A stretch of 40,962 nucleotides of DNA from Methanoculleus chikugoensis (GTDB lineage Archaea; Halobacteriota; Methanomicrobia; Methanomicrobiales; Methanoculleaceae). The translations under genes and the position numbers were made by a program. A model generated the notes under the pieces. The model was not told where the DNA came from and ran no database searches. It saw only the letters and a program-made list of their open reading frames with translations. Shown here in pieces: positions 8,024-15,741 of the stretch; position 1 is the first letter of the stretch; every line of letters begins with the position of its first letter. The stretch is from contig NZ_FMID01000003.1 of assembly GCF_900095385.1 (NCBI RefSeq), positions 1 to 40,962 on the forward strand, given 5' to 3'.

Positions 8024-8200
8024 CCGTTACCTCCTACCGGCAGGAAGGTGACAATGACGATGGTCTTCATCTGGCGCATAGATAACGGCAAACTTGCAGA
8101 GGGATGGGAAGTCGATGAGGACCGGGATTTCCTCAAACAACCGGGCGTCATCGAATACACGGAAAAAGGAAAGAAACTCTTTCCGGGAGATGCCAGGTAG
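8024..8200 (+). pseudogene. C-terminal fragment of a SnoaL-like ester cyclase
   Basis: Between the TGA at 8021-8023 and the TAG at 8198-8200 the frame reads PLPPTGRKVTMTMVFIWRID followed by NGKLAEGWEVDEDRDFLKQP and ends in LFPGDAR. The order PPTG-(R/K)-x-V, (F/I)WRIDxGK, E-x-WE-V, xFLxQxGV is the C-terminal half of SnoaL-like polyketide/ester cyclases, normally about 130-150 aa. No start region or N-terminal half is present upstream, where the tnpB element ends. This is most simply a gene cut down by insertion or deletion. The ATG at 8054 could still give a 48-aa peptide, but nothing suggests that it is functional. Confidence 0.6.
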
Positions 8201-8287
8201 TGAATGTATCGGCCAGGCAGGTTTCCTGCCCGAGCCTGCACCCGGCAAGCATCAAGGCCTATATGGTTTTGGGGAGGAAGAGTGATC

Positions 8288-9919
8288 ATGGGAACCCCGG
8301 AGGGGCAGGTCACGAACAGGGATGTCGCCGAACGGCTCGCGTTGATGGCCCGCCTCCTCGGGATCGCGGGGGAGGACCGGTACCGGATCGCTGCCTACGA
8401 ACGGGCGGCGCGGCAGATCGACCGCCTCTCCCTCCCGGTCGCCGGGCTCGACGAGGAGGAACTCACCCGTATCCCGGGGATCGGAGAGAGGATTGCCGGA
8501 CAGATCCGCGAGATCGCCGCCACCGGAACGTTCGGGGAACTGAAAGATCTCCAGGCAGCCATACCCGGATCGGTCGTCGAACTGCTCGCCGTTGCCGGGG
8601 TGGGGCCGAGGACGCTCCACATCCTCTACACGAAGCTCGGCATCCGGAACCTGGACGACCTTGAGCAGGCGGTGAAGGGGCACCGCCTCAGGGCGCTCTC
8701 CGGGTTCGGGGCAAAGAAGGAGGAGACGATCAGGCGAGGAATCGAGCAGTTCCGGCAGAGGTCGAACCGGATGACCCGCCCGCAGGCCGACGCGGTGCTC
8801 GCGGACGTGGCGGCGGCACTGCCGGACGGCCGGTACATGGTTGCGGGGAGTTACCGGCGGGGATCGAGCACCGTGGGCAGGCTTGCGATCGTCGTTGCCG
8901 GGAACGGAACCGCCGCTGGAGACCGCATATCCACCGACGCCGTGGTGGACGTCCGGTTCACCGAACCCGGCCGGTGCGGCACCGCGCTCCTCTGCGCCAC
9001 CGGCTCGGCCGGGTTCCTGGAGAGGCTCGGGCAGGTGGCGGCGCGACAGGGCTACCGGCTCACGCCCGACGGTCTTGTGGAGACCGCAAACGGGCGGCTG
9101 CAGGAGTTCGCAAGCGAGGAGGAGGTCTTTTCGTTCCTCGGGATGGAGCCGGTTCCGCCGGAGCTGCGCGAGGACCGGGGCGAGATCAAACTCGCTCTCC
9201 GGCACGCCCTCCCCGATCTGGTCGATCTCTCAGACGTGCGGGGCGATCTTCACGCCCACACCACATGGAGCGACGGCCGCCAGTCGCTCGAAGACGTGGC
9301 TGAGGCGGGAGAGAGAAGGGGCTACGAGTACATCGCGATCACCGACCACTCTTCACGGGTGCGGGCTGAAGCCCTTCTAAAACAGCAGGCCGAGATCGAG
9401 CGCGTCAACCGGCGGCACGACTGCCGGCTCCTTGCCGGGAGCGAGGTGGACATCAAAAGCGACGGCACCCTCGGGTACGAGAACAGGGTTCTTGCCGACC
9501 TCGACCTGGTGATCGCCTCCGTCCACTCGGGGTTCTCCCAGGACCAGGACGTCCTGACCCGGCGCATCCTCACCGCGATGGAGAACGAGCACGTCGATAT
9601 CATCGGTCACCCCACCGGCCGCCTGCTCGGCCGCAGACCGCCGTATGCCGTCGACCTCGAGCGCGTTATCGCACACGCGGCGGCGACGGGGACGGCTCTC
9701 GAGATCAATGCATCGCCCCACCGGCTCGACCTTGAGGATATTTATATCCTGCAGGCCAAGAAAGAAGGAGTGAAACTGGCTGCAGGAACGGATGCCCATA
9801 GGAACGGCGAATTTTCAAACATGCGTTACGGAATTCTCATGGCACGCCGGGGCTGGTGCACCCCGGACGACGTCCTGAACACCCTCCCTCTATCCGCGCT
9901 GCTGGAGTGGACGTCATGA
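8288..9919 (+). CDS. polX: PolX-family protein: inactive-looking polymerase domain plus PHP phosphoesterase
   Basis: A 543-aa PolX-type protein. Residues 1-160 hold the helix-hairpin-helix DNA-binding part (RIPGIGERIAGQIREIA; AGVGPRTLHILYTKLGI; LSGFGAKKEETI). Residues 165-300 are the nucleotidyltransferase domain: GSYRRGSSTVG at 187-197 is present, but the metal-binding G-D-I-D that follows is GRLA (Arg198, Ala200); only the third Asp (VDVR, 221) remains. From about residue 319 the PHP domain is complete: GDLHAHTTWSDG, ITDHS, GSEVDI, SVHSGF, IGHPTGRLLG, EINASPHRLDL, GTDAHRNGEFSNM. It should therefore be a 3'-5' exonuclease or AP-site enzyme in base-excision repair without polymerase activity (inference). 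The start at 8288 has GGAGG about ten bases upstream. Confidence 0.9.
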   Translation: MGTPEGQVTNRDVAERLALMARLLGIAGEDRYRIAAYERAARQIDRLSLPVAGLDEEELTRIPGIGERIAGQIREIAATGTFGELKDLQAAIPGSVVELLAVAGVGPRTLHILYTKLGIRNLDDLEQAVKGHRLRALSGFGAKKEETIRRGIEQFRQRSNRMTRPQADAVLADVAAALPDGRYMVAGSYRRGSSTVGRLAIVVAGNGTAAGDRISTDAVVDVRFTEPGRCGTALLCATGSAGFLERLGQVAARQGYRLTPDGLVETANGRLQEFASEEEVFSFLGMEPVPPELREDRGEIKLALRHALPDLVDLSDVRGDLHAHTTWSDGRQSLEDVAEAGERRGYEYIAITDHSSRVRAEALLKQQAEIERVNRRHDCRLLAGSEVDIKSDGTLGYENRVLADLDLVIASVHSGFSQDQDVLTRRILTAMENEHVDIIGHPTGRLLGRRPPYAVDLERVIAHAAATGTALEINASPHRLDLEDIYILQAKKEGVKLAAGTDAHRNGEFSNMRYGILMARRGWCTPDDVLNTLPLSALLEWTS

Positions 9920-10506
9920 TCTACCGGTTCTACGAGAAGATCCTCCTCCGCGATCTCAGGACGCTCCCCGAGCACGTCTGCTTCATGATCACCGAGCAGG
10001 ATATGCTCGATGCACCCGGCAACCTCGCTCTTGCCGCACAGTGGTGCCGCGACCTCGGGATCAAGAGCGCCACGTTCCACATCAGCACCGCCGACCCCGC
10101 CCGGCTGGAACGCTGCCTCCCACGGATTCGGGAGGTAGCCTCGATCGCGCGCCTGACCCTGCACTACCGCGACGAGAAGGAGGTCAGCGGCGAAGGCATG
10201 GACGTGACGGTGGCGATCGGCAAGAGCGGCCGGGAGGAGATCGCCGGGTGCGTGCGAAGGATGGCCGAGGACGGAGTAGATCCGGAATCGGTCGACGAAG
10301 ACCTGCTGGAGTCGTACCTCACCTTCAAGTACGAGCCCGATCTCGTCATCAAGACCGGCGGCGACCACCTCACCGATTTTCTTATCTGGCAGTCGGTCTA
10401 CTCCGAACTCTTCTTCCTCGACGTCAACTGGGCGCTGCTCAGAAAAGTGGATTTCCTCCGGGCGCTCCGAGACTTCCAGTCGAGAGCGCGGCGGTTCGGG
10501 AAGTAA
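9916..10506 (+). CDS. cis-Prenyltransferase homologue lacking the catalytic motif (NgBR/Nus1-like subunit)
   Basis: A 196-aa protein of the undecaprenyl diphosphate synthase fold. The second half is clear: DLVIKTGGDHLTDFLIWQSV, YSELFFLDVNW, LRKVDFLRALRDFQSRARRF and a C-terminal RFGK (the R-x-G end motif). At the N-terminus, where catalytic enzymes have HVAVIQDGNRRYA, it has HVCFMITEQDML: the catalytic Asp is Thr26 and the phosphate-binding Gly-Asn-Arg-Arg is lost. This is the pattern of the non-catalytic subunit of heteromeric cis-prenyltransferases (NgBR/Nus1 in eukaryotes; a two-subunit enzyme is, as I recall, also known in Methanosarcina). Its start overlaps the polX stop (ATGA) with GGAG eight bases upstream. 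The likely partner is encoded at 10716-11495. Confidence 0.85.
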   Translation: MIYRFYEKILLRDLRTLPEHVCFMITEQDMLDAPGNLALAAQWCRDLGIKSATFHISTADPARLERCLPRIREVASIARLTLHYRDEKEVSGEGMDVTVAIGKSGREEIAGCVRRMAEDGVDPESVDEDLLESYLTFKYEPDLVIKTGGDHLTDFLIWQSVYSELFFLDVNWALLRKVDFLRALRDFQSRARRFGK

Positions 10507-10570
10507 GCCGGCGGTAGAGGCCCGTAACAAAATCTCACGCGAAGTGCGACGGGTGGATAATCCGGAGCAT

Positions 10571-10667
10571 GAGCACCGCAGGTGCGAAGTGCGCGAAGCC
10601 GGGAAGGGGAGTAGCCCAATCTGTCAACCGATCTTCGCGTTCTTCGCGGCTCGCACCTACGGTGCTC
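10571..10667 (+). repeat. REP-like inverted repeat between the two prenyltransferase genes
   Basis: GAGCACCGCAGGTGCGAAG (10571-10589) is repeated inverted at 10650-10667 (reverse complement GAGCACCGTAGGTGCGAG). Each arm is itself a small palindrome around GCACC-n-GGTGC, and CGCGAAG words surround both. A third copy lies at 23215-23233. The element fills the gap between two convergent genes and could also act as a bidirectional terminator. Confidence 0.65.
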
Positions 10668-10715
10668 AAGCTCGCTCGCACATCGCGTGAAGCCACGTCG
10701 GCGTGGAGGTAACCG

Positions 10716-11495
10716 TCAGCCCCGCCGGGCCACGCGCTCCTTGAGCCGCATGCGCTGGTCGTAGACCCGCATCGCCCGCAGAAGGTCGATCTTCCTGAAC
10801 GCCGGCCAGTAGGGGGCGCAGAAGTAGACGGCCGACTCGTGGCCGTTTGCGAGCCAGGGGAGGAAGTTCGAGGTCCGGTAATCGTTGCCGGTACGGATGA
10901 TCAGGTCGACGGGAGGTATGGGTGCTCCCCGGTTGAGGTGGGCCTCAACGGTCTCGGGATCGATGGCCGCCGGGTCGATGGCGCCCTCCCTGACCTCACC
11001 GAGGATCGACCGGGCGGCGTGCACGATCTCGTTCCGGCCGCCGTAGGCGAGCGCGATGTTGATGAAGTAATCGCTGTAGTGCCGGGTCGCCTCCTCCGCC
11101 GCATCGATGGTTGCAAGGAGTTCGCCGGGGAGGAGGGATCGATCGCCGATCATCTGGACACGGATACGGTTCCGGTGCACCCGCTCGTCCTTCATGACCG
11201 CGGTGAACTTCTCCCGGAAGAGACGAAAGAGCGATTCGAGCTCGCTGCTATCCCGCCGGAAGTTCTCCGTGGAGAAGGTGTAGAGCGTGATATGCTGCAC
11301 GCCGAGTTCGCACGCCCAGTCGAGAACCTGCTCCGTCGCATCCGCTCCGAGCCGGTGGCCGACCGCCGTATCGAGCCCCTGTTCCCGGGCATACCGGCGG
11401 TTCCCGTCCTGGATCACCGCGACGTGCCGGGGGACATGCTTCACCTGCCACTTCAGGTATCGCTCGTAGAGAGGCTCAATCCCCGATCGCAACAT
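10716..11495 (-). CDS. uppS: cis-Prenyltransferase, catalytic subunit (polyprenyl diphosphate synthase)
   Basis: A 259-aa enzyme that adds isopentenyl units to an allylic diphosphate in cis to make the lipid carrier (dolichol type in archaea) for glycosylation. The catalytic motif HVAVIQDGNRRYA is intact (Asp30), as are FSTENFRRDSSELESLF, AYGGRNEIVHA and DLIIRTGNDYRTSNFLPW. The C-terminal end is RMRLKERVARRG rather than the usual RERRFGG. The start at 11495 overlaps the stop of the upstream radical SAM gene (TGATG), so the two are coupled. A non-catalytic homologue is encoded on the opposite strand 209 bases away, suggesting a heteromeric enzyme. Confidence 0.95.
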   Translation of the reverse strand: MLRSGIEPLYERYLKWQVKHVPRHVAVIQDGNRRYAREQGLDTAVGHRLGADATEQVLDWACELGVQHITLYTFSTENFRRDSSELESLFRLFREKFTAVMKDERVHRNRIRVQMIGDRSLLPGELLATIDAAEEATRHYSDYFINIALAYGGRNEIVHAARSILGEVREGAIDPAAIDPETVEAHLNRGAPIPPVDLIIRTGNDYRTSNFLPWLANGHESAVYFCAPYWPAFRKIDLLRAMRVYDQRMRLKERVARRG

Positions 11496-12505
11496 CAGAG
11501 CGGCGTCACCTCGACCACCATACCGCCGTTCGGGTAGCGCTCGACGACGTACTTCCTGCCCGGCAGCCCGGCACCGTGCTCGGTGAGCACCCACCACGCC
11601 ATCTCGATCCGCCCCTCAGAGACTGCATACTCATCGTCATCAAACTCCTCCAGGAACCCGTCGACGGCACCCTCCGGCTCGAGCACCCCGTATACGACGG
11701 TTCCGTCATCCGTCACCTCCTCGAACGGACGCGCAGTATTGGCAGCGATCCGCTTTAACCGTTCCCGTAACTGGACCGAGTCCTTGAAGACCGACGAGCA
11801 GAAGTGGACTTTCGGATCGCCGGCGAGCTTCTCCGCCCACCGGCGGGCACCCAACACGGCGTTGTGCACGCCGTCCTCGAGTTCGAGCCCGCGCTCGCGC
11901 ATGGCGGCGGCGCAGGTCTCGCCCCACTCCAGCTCGTTGATGTTGAGGAAGTCGAGGAGCGGGAGGGCGGCGGCAAGGTCCTCGATCCCCGGGAGCGCCG
12001 GCACCTCGATACCGATGAGGAAGCCCATCTCCCGGGCGAGGACGGCGGATCGGGCAAAATCGGTCTCGATAATCTGCGGCCAGACCTCATGAGGCGGGTG
12101 CAACCGGATCTCGTCGACCAGCCCCTGCAGGCGCCGGAGCACGGCTTCGTCCGGCGCAAGGCCGGTGTAGAGGTGGATCTGGTGATCCGGGCCGAAGCGC
12201 TCCTTGAGAGCGCGGCAGTACTCCACCACCCGGTCGAGTTCAATCAGCGGTTCGCCGCCGGTGACGCCGGTCCCGAGAGCGCTCATGCTCTCCGCAACCT
12301 CGATGGCCTCAGACGGCGACGAGACCTGCCGTTCGTTTGCAAAGACCACGTCCCGGCCTTTTCGCTCGCGCGAGAGCGGGCAGTACCAGCAGGTGCGGCG
12401 ACACCGGCCGGTCACGAAGAGGACCATCTTCGCTCCCTGGTGGCAGAGGACGCACCCCGGCGAGAGTGATACTCCATCCGGGGCTATTCCAGAGTCCTGT
12501 GGCAT
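11495..12505 (-). CDS. Radical SAM protein (PflA-related, possibly COG2108)
   Basis: A 336-aa protein with the radical SAM cluster motif CRRTCWYC (Cys35, 39, 42), followed by CPLS and the glycine motif VTGGEPLIE. An additional GCVLC pair (Cys18, Cys21) lies just before it. The rest shows the partial TIM barrel (IHLYTGLAP, IGIEVPALPGIE, LNINELEWGE). It resembles archaeal proteins related to pyruvate formate-lyase activating enzyme; the substrate is unknown. It is transcribed just ahead of uppS with overlapping stop and start codons. No ribosome-binding site is visible before the ATG at 12505, so translation may be leaderless. Confidence 0.8.
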   Translation of the reverse strand: MPQDSGIAPDGVSLSPGCVLCHQGAKMVLFVTGRCRRTCWYCPLSRERKGRDVVFANERQVSSPSEAIEVAESMSALGTGVTGGEPLIELDRVVEYCRALKERFGPDHQIHLYTGLAPDEAVLRRLQGLVDEIRLHPPHEVWPQIIETDFARSAVLAREMGFLIGIEVPALPGIEDLAAALPLLDFLNINELEWGETCAAAMRERGLELEDGVHNAVLGARRWAEKLAGDPKVHFCSSVFKDSVQLRERLKRIAANTARPFEEVTDDGTVVYGVLEPEGAVDGFLEEFDDDEYAVSEGRIEMAWWVLTEHGAGLPGRKYVVERYPNGGMVVEVTPL

Positions 12506-12650
12506 GTCGTAGTAATAATGGAGGGCGGAGATGAAAAGGTTTGATGGTGGGGGATAGGGGTAGCAAAACGGCGACCTTTCCGATTGTTGAGCGCCGTATT
12601 CCTGCGGTTTCTTGTTTCCGGATGAAGAAACGCAAGGGGGCGAACAATAC

Positions 12651-12658
12651 ATAAATAT
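12651..12658 (+). promoter_or_regulatory. TATA box for the pilin-like gene cluster
   Basis: ATAAATAT in the AT-rich stretch ACATAAATATAGACTT, about 30 bases before the ATG at 12687. At archaeal spacing the transcript would have almost no leader. The region lies between the divergent radical SAM and pilin-like genes. Confidence 0.6.
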
Positions 12659-12686
12659 AGACTTCGCGCAGAGAATTACCCAGACT

Positions 12687-13580
12687 ATGCCGCTGTGCGC
12701 ACGTGATGACGGCCTCTCGGAGGTCGTCGGTTTCGTCCTGCTCCTCGCCCTGATCGTCGTGGCGCTCTCGCTCTACCAGGTCTACGGCGTCCCGGCAGCG
12801 GGAAGAGAGGCGGAGATCGCGCACATGAACCAGGTGAAGGACCGGTTCGTCGATTACAAGATTGCTCTCGACTCACTCTGGCTGAACAACAGGAACGGCG
12901 TCCTCCTCTCGACGGCCTTTGACCTCGGGACGGGGGCGGGAGCGACCGGGGGCAGCGCCTTCGCGCTCCCCATCCTCACCCCCGCGGGGTCGGGAGGGAC
13001 GGTCTCGGCGAAGAGCGAGGGAGCGAACCTGACGATTGCGCCCGAGGGGAAGGACCCGGTGACCATCCCCCTCGGCAGCCTCTCCTACAGTTCCTCGAAC
13101 AACTACTGGGTCGACCAGACCTGGACATACCAGGGGGGCGCGATCTTTCTTTCCCAGGAGGGGGGGACGACGGTGCGGGTCGGGCCGTCGATAGCGGCGG
13201 CGAAGACGGAGGACGGCAACATCACCCTCACCGTAGCCCCGATCAGCCTCGAGGGTTCGGCCGGGATTGCGGGGTCGGGGCCGGTGCGGGTCGAGACCAG
13301 GATGCGCTGGAGCGAACCCTCCTCCCTCAGCGGGACCTACGACCGGGTGAACCTGACCGTCGAGGCCGACGATCCGGCGACGGCCCGGGCCTGGAAGAGG
13401 GCGTTCGACGAGGTCCGGCAGAGGGCGATCGAGGAGAACGTCGAACCTTCACGGCTATCGACCGGACAGAGCGGGAATACGGCCACGCTCACCGTCCAGC
13501 CGGAGACGAAGGTGTTCCTCACCGTATACCCGGCGAACTACACGGTCTCGGTCTACAACGCGGCGTCCCTGATGGAGTGA
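12687..13580 (+). CDS. Secreted protein with archaeal type IV pilin-like N-terminus
   Basis: A 297-aa protein. The start MPLCARDDGLSEVVGFVLLL followed by ALIVVALSLYQVYGVP is a short charged leader, a G-L-S-E-V-V-G junction and one long hydrophobic helix, the pattern of archaeal class III signal peptides (pilin N-terminal domain, PF07790-like, or DUF7289-like). The remaining 250 residues are glycine, serine and threonine rich beta-type sequence with several N-x-S/T sites (NLTIAPE, NITLTV, NLTVEA, NYTVSV). It is likely a minor pilin or surface protein anchored through the helix. Its stop overlaps the next gene's start by one base, and three related genes follow one another. Confidence 0.7.
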   Translation: MPLCARDDGLSEVVGFVLLLALIVVALSLYQVYGVPAAGREAEIAHMNQVKDRFVDYKIALDSLWLNNRNGVLLSTAFDLGTGAGATGGSAFALPILTPAGSGGTVSAKSEGANLTIAPEGKDPVTIPLGSLSYSSSNNYWVDQTWTYQGGAIFLSQEGGTTVRVGPSIAAAKTEDGNITLTVAPISLEGSAGIAGSGPVRVETRMRWSEPSSLSGTYDRVNLTVEADDPATARAWKRAFDEVRQRAIEENVEPSRLSTGQSGNTATLTVQPETKVFLTVYPANYTVSVYNAASLME

Positions 13581-14413
13581 TGGGTGTGAGACGGCATCGT
13601 AGTGAAGAAGGAGTCTCCGAACTGGTCGGAGCCATGCTCCTGATCGGCCTGACCGTCATCGGCGTCGCGCTCGTGGGGATAGTCTTCCTCTCCAGCCCCC
13701 AGCCGGACGCGATCCCCCGGGCGGCCATCGCCGCGGGAGTTAACGAGACCGGTCGCCTCGTCCTCGTCCACGATGGGGGCGATCCCCTGAGAGCGGGCGA
13801 CTACCGGATCTACGTCGATACCGGGAGCGGGCTTGTGGACAGGACCGATGCGTTCGCCGGACTCAAAGACGGCGCGTGGTCGGTTGGCGGGAGCCTCGTC
13901 TACAACGGCTCAACACCGGAACGGGTGATCGTGACCGCGGTCTCGGGGGGCACCGAGACGATCCTTGCAGAACCGGAGTTCCGGGGCGGGACCGGGAGGT
14001 TCTCCCCCGACCCGGTGGGGCCGGGGGTGACACCGGTGGTGACAGTGACTCCGACTCCAACGCCCGAAGATGTGATTATTAATCTTCCCAAAATAAATGA
14101 AAGTTTAATAGCCCTACCAAAAAAAGCGACGATAGATGCGACGATAACATTGGAACAGGCGAGCTATGCCCACATAACCCTCTACAACTATGACGCTGTG
14201 AAGCGTGGAGAGAATAATCCAAAAATAACAGTTGCAATGATGACTTCTGAAGCGCTCGGAGATCTCTATACCTCCGAAGAGATTAATCTCAACGGTTTCA
14301 CAACCGGCGATCATCCCAATGATCGCATAGCAGTGGTGATCATCATCTATGACAGTAACGACGACCCCCTCATGTCCATAACAACGATGGGTGTTGTCCA
14401 GAGCGCGCATTGA
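13580..14413 (+). CDS. Pilin-like surface protein with an AT-rich C-terminal domain
   Basis: A 277-aa protein with SEEGVSELVGAMLLIGLTVI followed by GVALVGIVFLSSP, a class III signal peptide and hydrophobic helix, then a globular part with LVLVHDGGDPLRAGDYRIYVD. The same order of motifs occurs in the next gene, so the two are paralogues. A proline/threonine linker (VTPTPTPE, about residue 160) separates a C-terminal domain of about 110 aa. From about base 14070 the DNA is clearly richer in A and T than the rest of the gene and its neighbours, which suggests that this domain was acquired or exchanged. ATG overlaps the upstream stop; GTG at 13586 is an alternative start. Confidence 0.7.
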   Translation: MGVRRHRSEEGVSELVGAMLLIGLTVIGVALVGIVFLSSPQPDAIPRAAIAAGVNETGRLVLVHDGGDPLRAGDYRIYVDTGSGLVDRTDAFAGLKDGAWSVGGSLVYNGSTPERVIVTAVSGGTETILAEPEFRGGTGRFSPDPVGPGVTPVVTVTPTPTPEDVIINLPKINESLIALPKKATIDATITLEQASYAHITLYNYDAVKRGENNPKITVAMMTSEALGDLYTSEEINLNGFTTGDHPNDRIAVVIIIYDSNDDPLMSITTMGVVQSAH

Positions 14414-14414
14414 A

Positions 14415-15668
14415 ATGTCCAACGACACCGCCACCTCCGATCTCATCGCCACGATGGCACTCATCGCCGTCTTCGTGACAGCGGTGGCGATCCTCGGGGT
14501 GGCGCTCCTCTCCAGCCCCCCCGGCGACGCGGCACCCGCGATGCTCGCCCGCAGTGTTGTGGGAGAGGACGGCAAACTCTCCATCCACCACGACGGCGGC
14601 GACTCCCTCGAACGGGGGCGCTTCGCGATCCTGGTCGACGGCGTCAGGAGAGATGATCTCGATCTAATCGATGCCTCGGGAGTCGAACACGACACCTGGA
14701 CGTCGTGGGAGACCGGAGAGGCCCTCGTCCTCGGTGGTGTGCCCGAGGGCGCCCACATCCAGATCGTCGCCGGCGGTGTGAGCCGCACCGGCAGCACCTG
14801 GCTCCTCCATGACTTCGGGAACGGTTCGGCAGCGGAGCAGGTGCCCCTTGTCGCCGGCTTCACCGCCGACCCCACATCCGGCCCCGCACCCCTCCCGGTG
14901 CAGTTCACCGACACCTCCGCGGGAGGGGCGACCTCGTGGTCCTGGAGCTTCGGCGACGGCGGCACGTCAACAGCGCAGAACCCGATCTACGTCTACGTCA
15001 ACCCGGGGACATACACCGTGACGCTGACGGCCAACAACGCACGCGGGAACGACACCGAAACGAAGCCCGGATACATCACCGTTGCCACCCCCATCATCGC
15101 TGACTTCACGGCCGACGTCGCCACCGGTACGGCGCCCCTTACGGTACGGTTCACCGACCTCTCCAGCGGTGATGGGCTTACATCGTGGTTCTGGAACTTC
15201 GGCGACGGCGGTACGTCAACAGCGCAGAACCCGGTTCATACCTACAACAATATAGGGACGTATACCGTCTCTCTGACAGTTGAGAACGCCCTCAGCAATG
15301 AAACCGTGACGAAGTCGAATTACATCACGGTTGCAGAGGAGCACATCTCCCGGCTGGAGGTGAACTCGGTCAGACAACGGCTGATCCTGGGCGGGTACAT
15401 CTCGGTCAACGACATCGGCATCGGTTATACCGGAGGCTCCGGAACGGGATCGGACATGACACCGTTCGCCCTCAGCAGGACTGCTTTGGGCGACTCCGGT
15501 TTCAGTGTCACGCTGACGGCGCCCGATAGCATAGGACTCTGGCCCCTGTTATGGGACTTCGAAAGGTGGGAGGTTGGCGATACATCGTACGGAAGCAGGA
15601 TAATCAGTGTATCGGTTGCCGACGACGAAAGACGGACAGCCACGGCGTATTACGATTTCTGGCTCTAG
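14415..15668 (+). CDS. Pilin-like N-terminus with two PKD domains
   Basis: A 417-aa surface protein. Residues 10-33 form a hydrophobic helix (LIATMALIAVFVTAVAILGV), followed by LSIHHDGGDSLERGRFAILV as in the preceding gene. Two PKD domains follow at about 146-223 and 228-306, each with the FGDGG motif and a GTYTV strand. The repeats share a near-identical stretch of DNA (around 14947 and 15197), so the duplication is recent or homogenised. The last 110 residues have no recognised domain. PKD domains are common in methanogen surface proteins and mediate adhesion or spacing. The gene starts one base after the previous stop and has no clear ribosome-binding site. Confidence 0.75.
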   Translation: MSNDTATSDLIATMALIAVFVTAVAILGVALLSSPPGDAAPAMLARSVVGEDGKLSIHHDGGDSLERGRFAILVDGVRRDDLDLIDASGVEHDTWTSWETGEALVLGGVPEGAHIQIVAGGVSRTGSTWLLHDFGNGSAAEQVPLVAGFTADPTSGPAPLPVQFTDTSAGGATSWSWSFGDGGTSTAQNPIYVYVNPGTYTVTLTANNARGNDTETKPGYITVATPIIADFTADVATGTAPLTVRFTDLSSGDGLTSWFWNFGDGGTSTAQNPVHTYNNIGTYTVSLTVENALSNETVTKSNYITVAEEHISRLEVNSVRQRLILGGYISVNDIGIGYTGGSGTGSDMTPFALSRTALGDSGFSVTLTAPDSIGLWPLLWDFERWEVGDTSYGSRIISVSVADDERRTATAYYDFWL

Positions 15669-15741
15669 GGAGAAGGACAGCGCCGGCCAGAGGGGAAGAC
15701 AGAAAAGAGAGAGACCCGCAATCGGCCCCAGAAGCCCGGCC

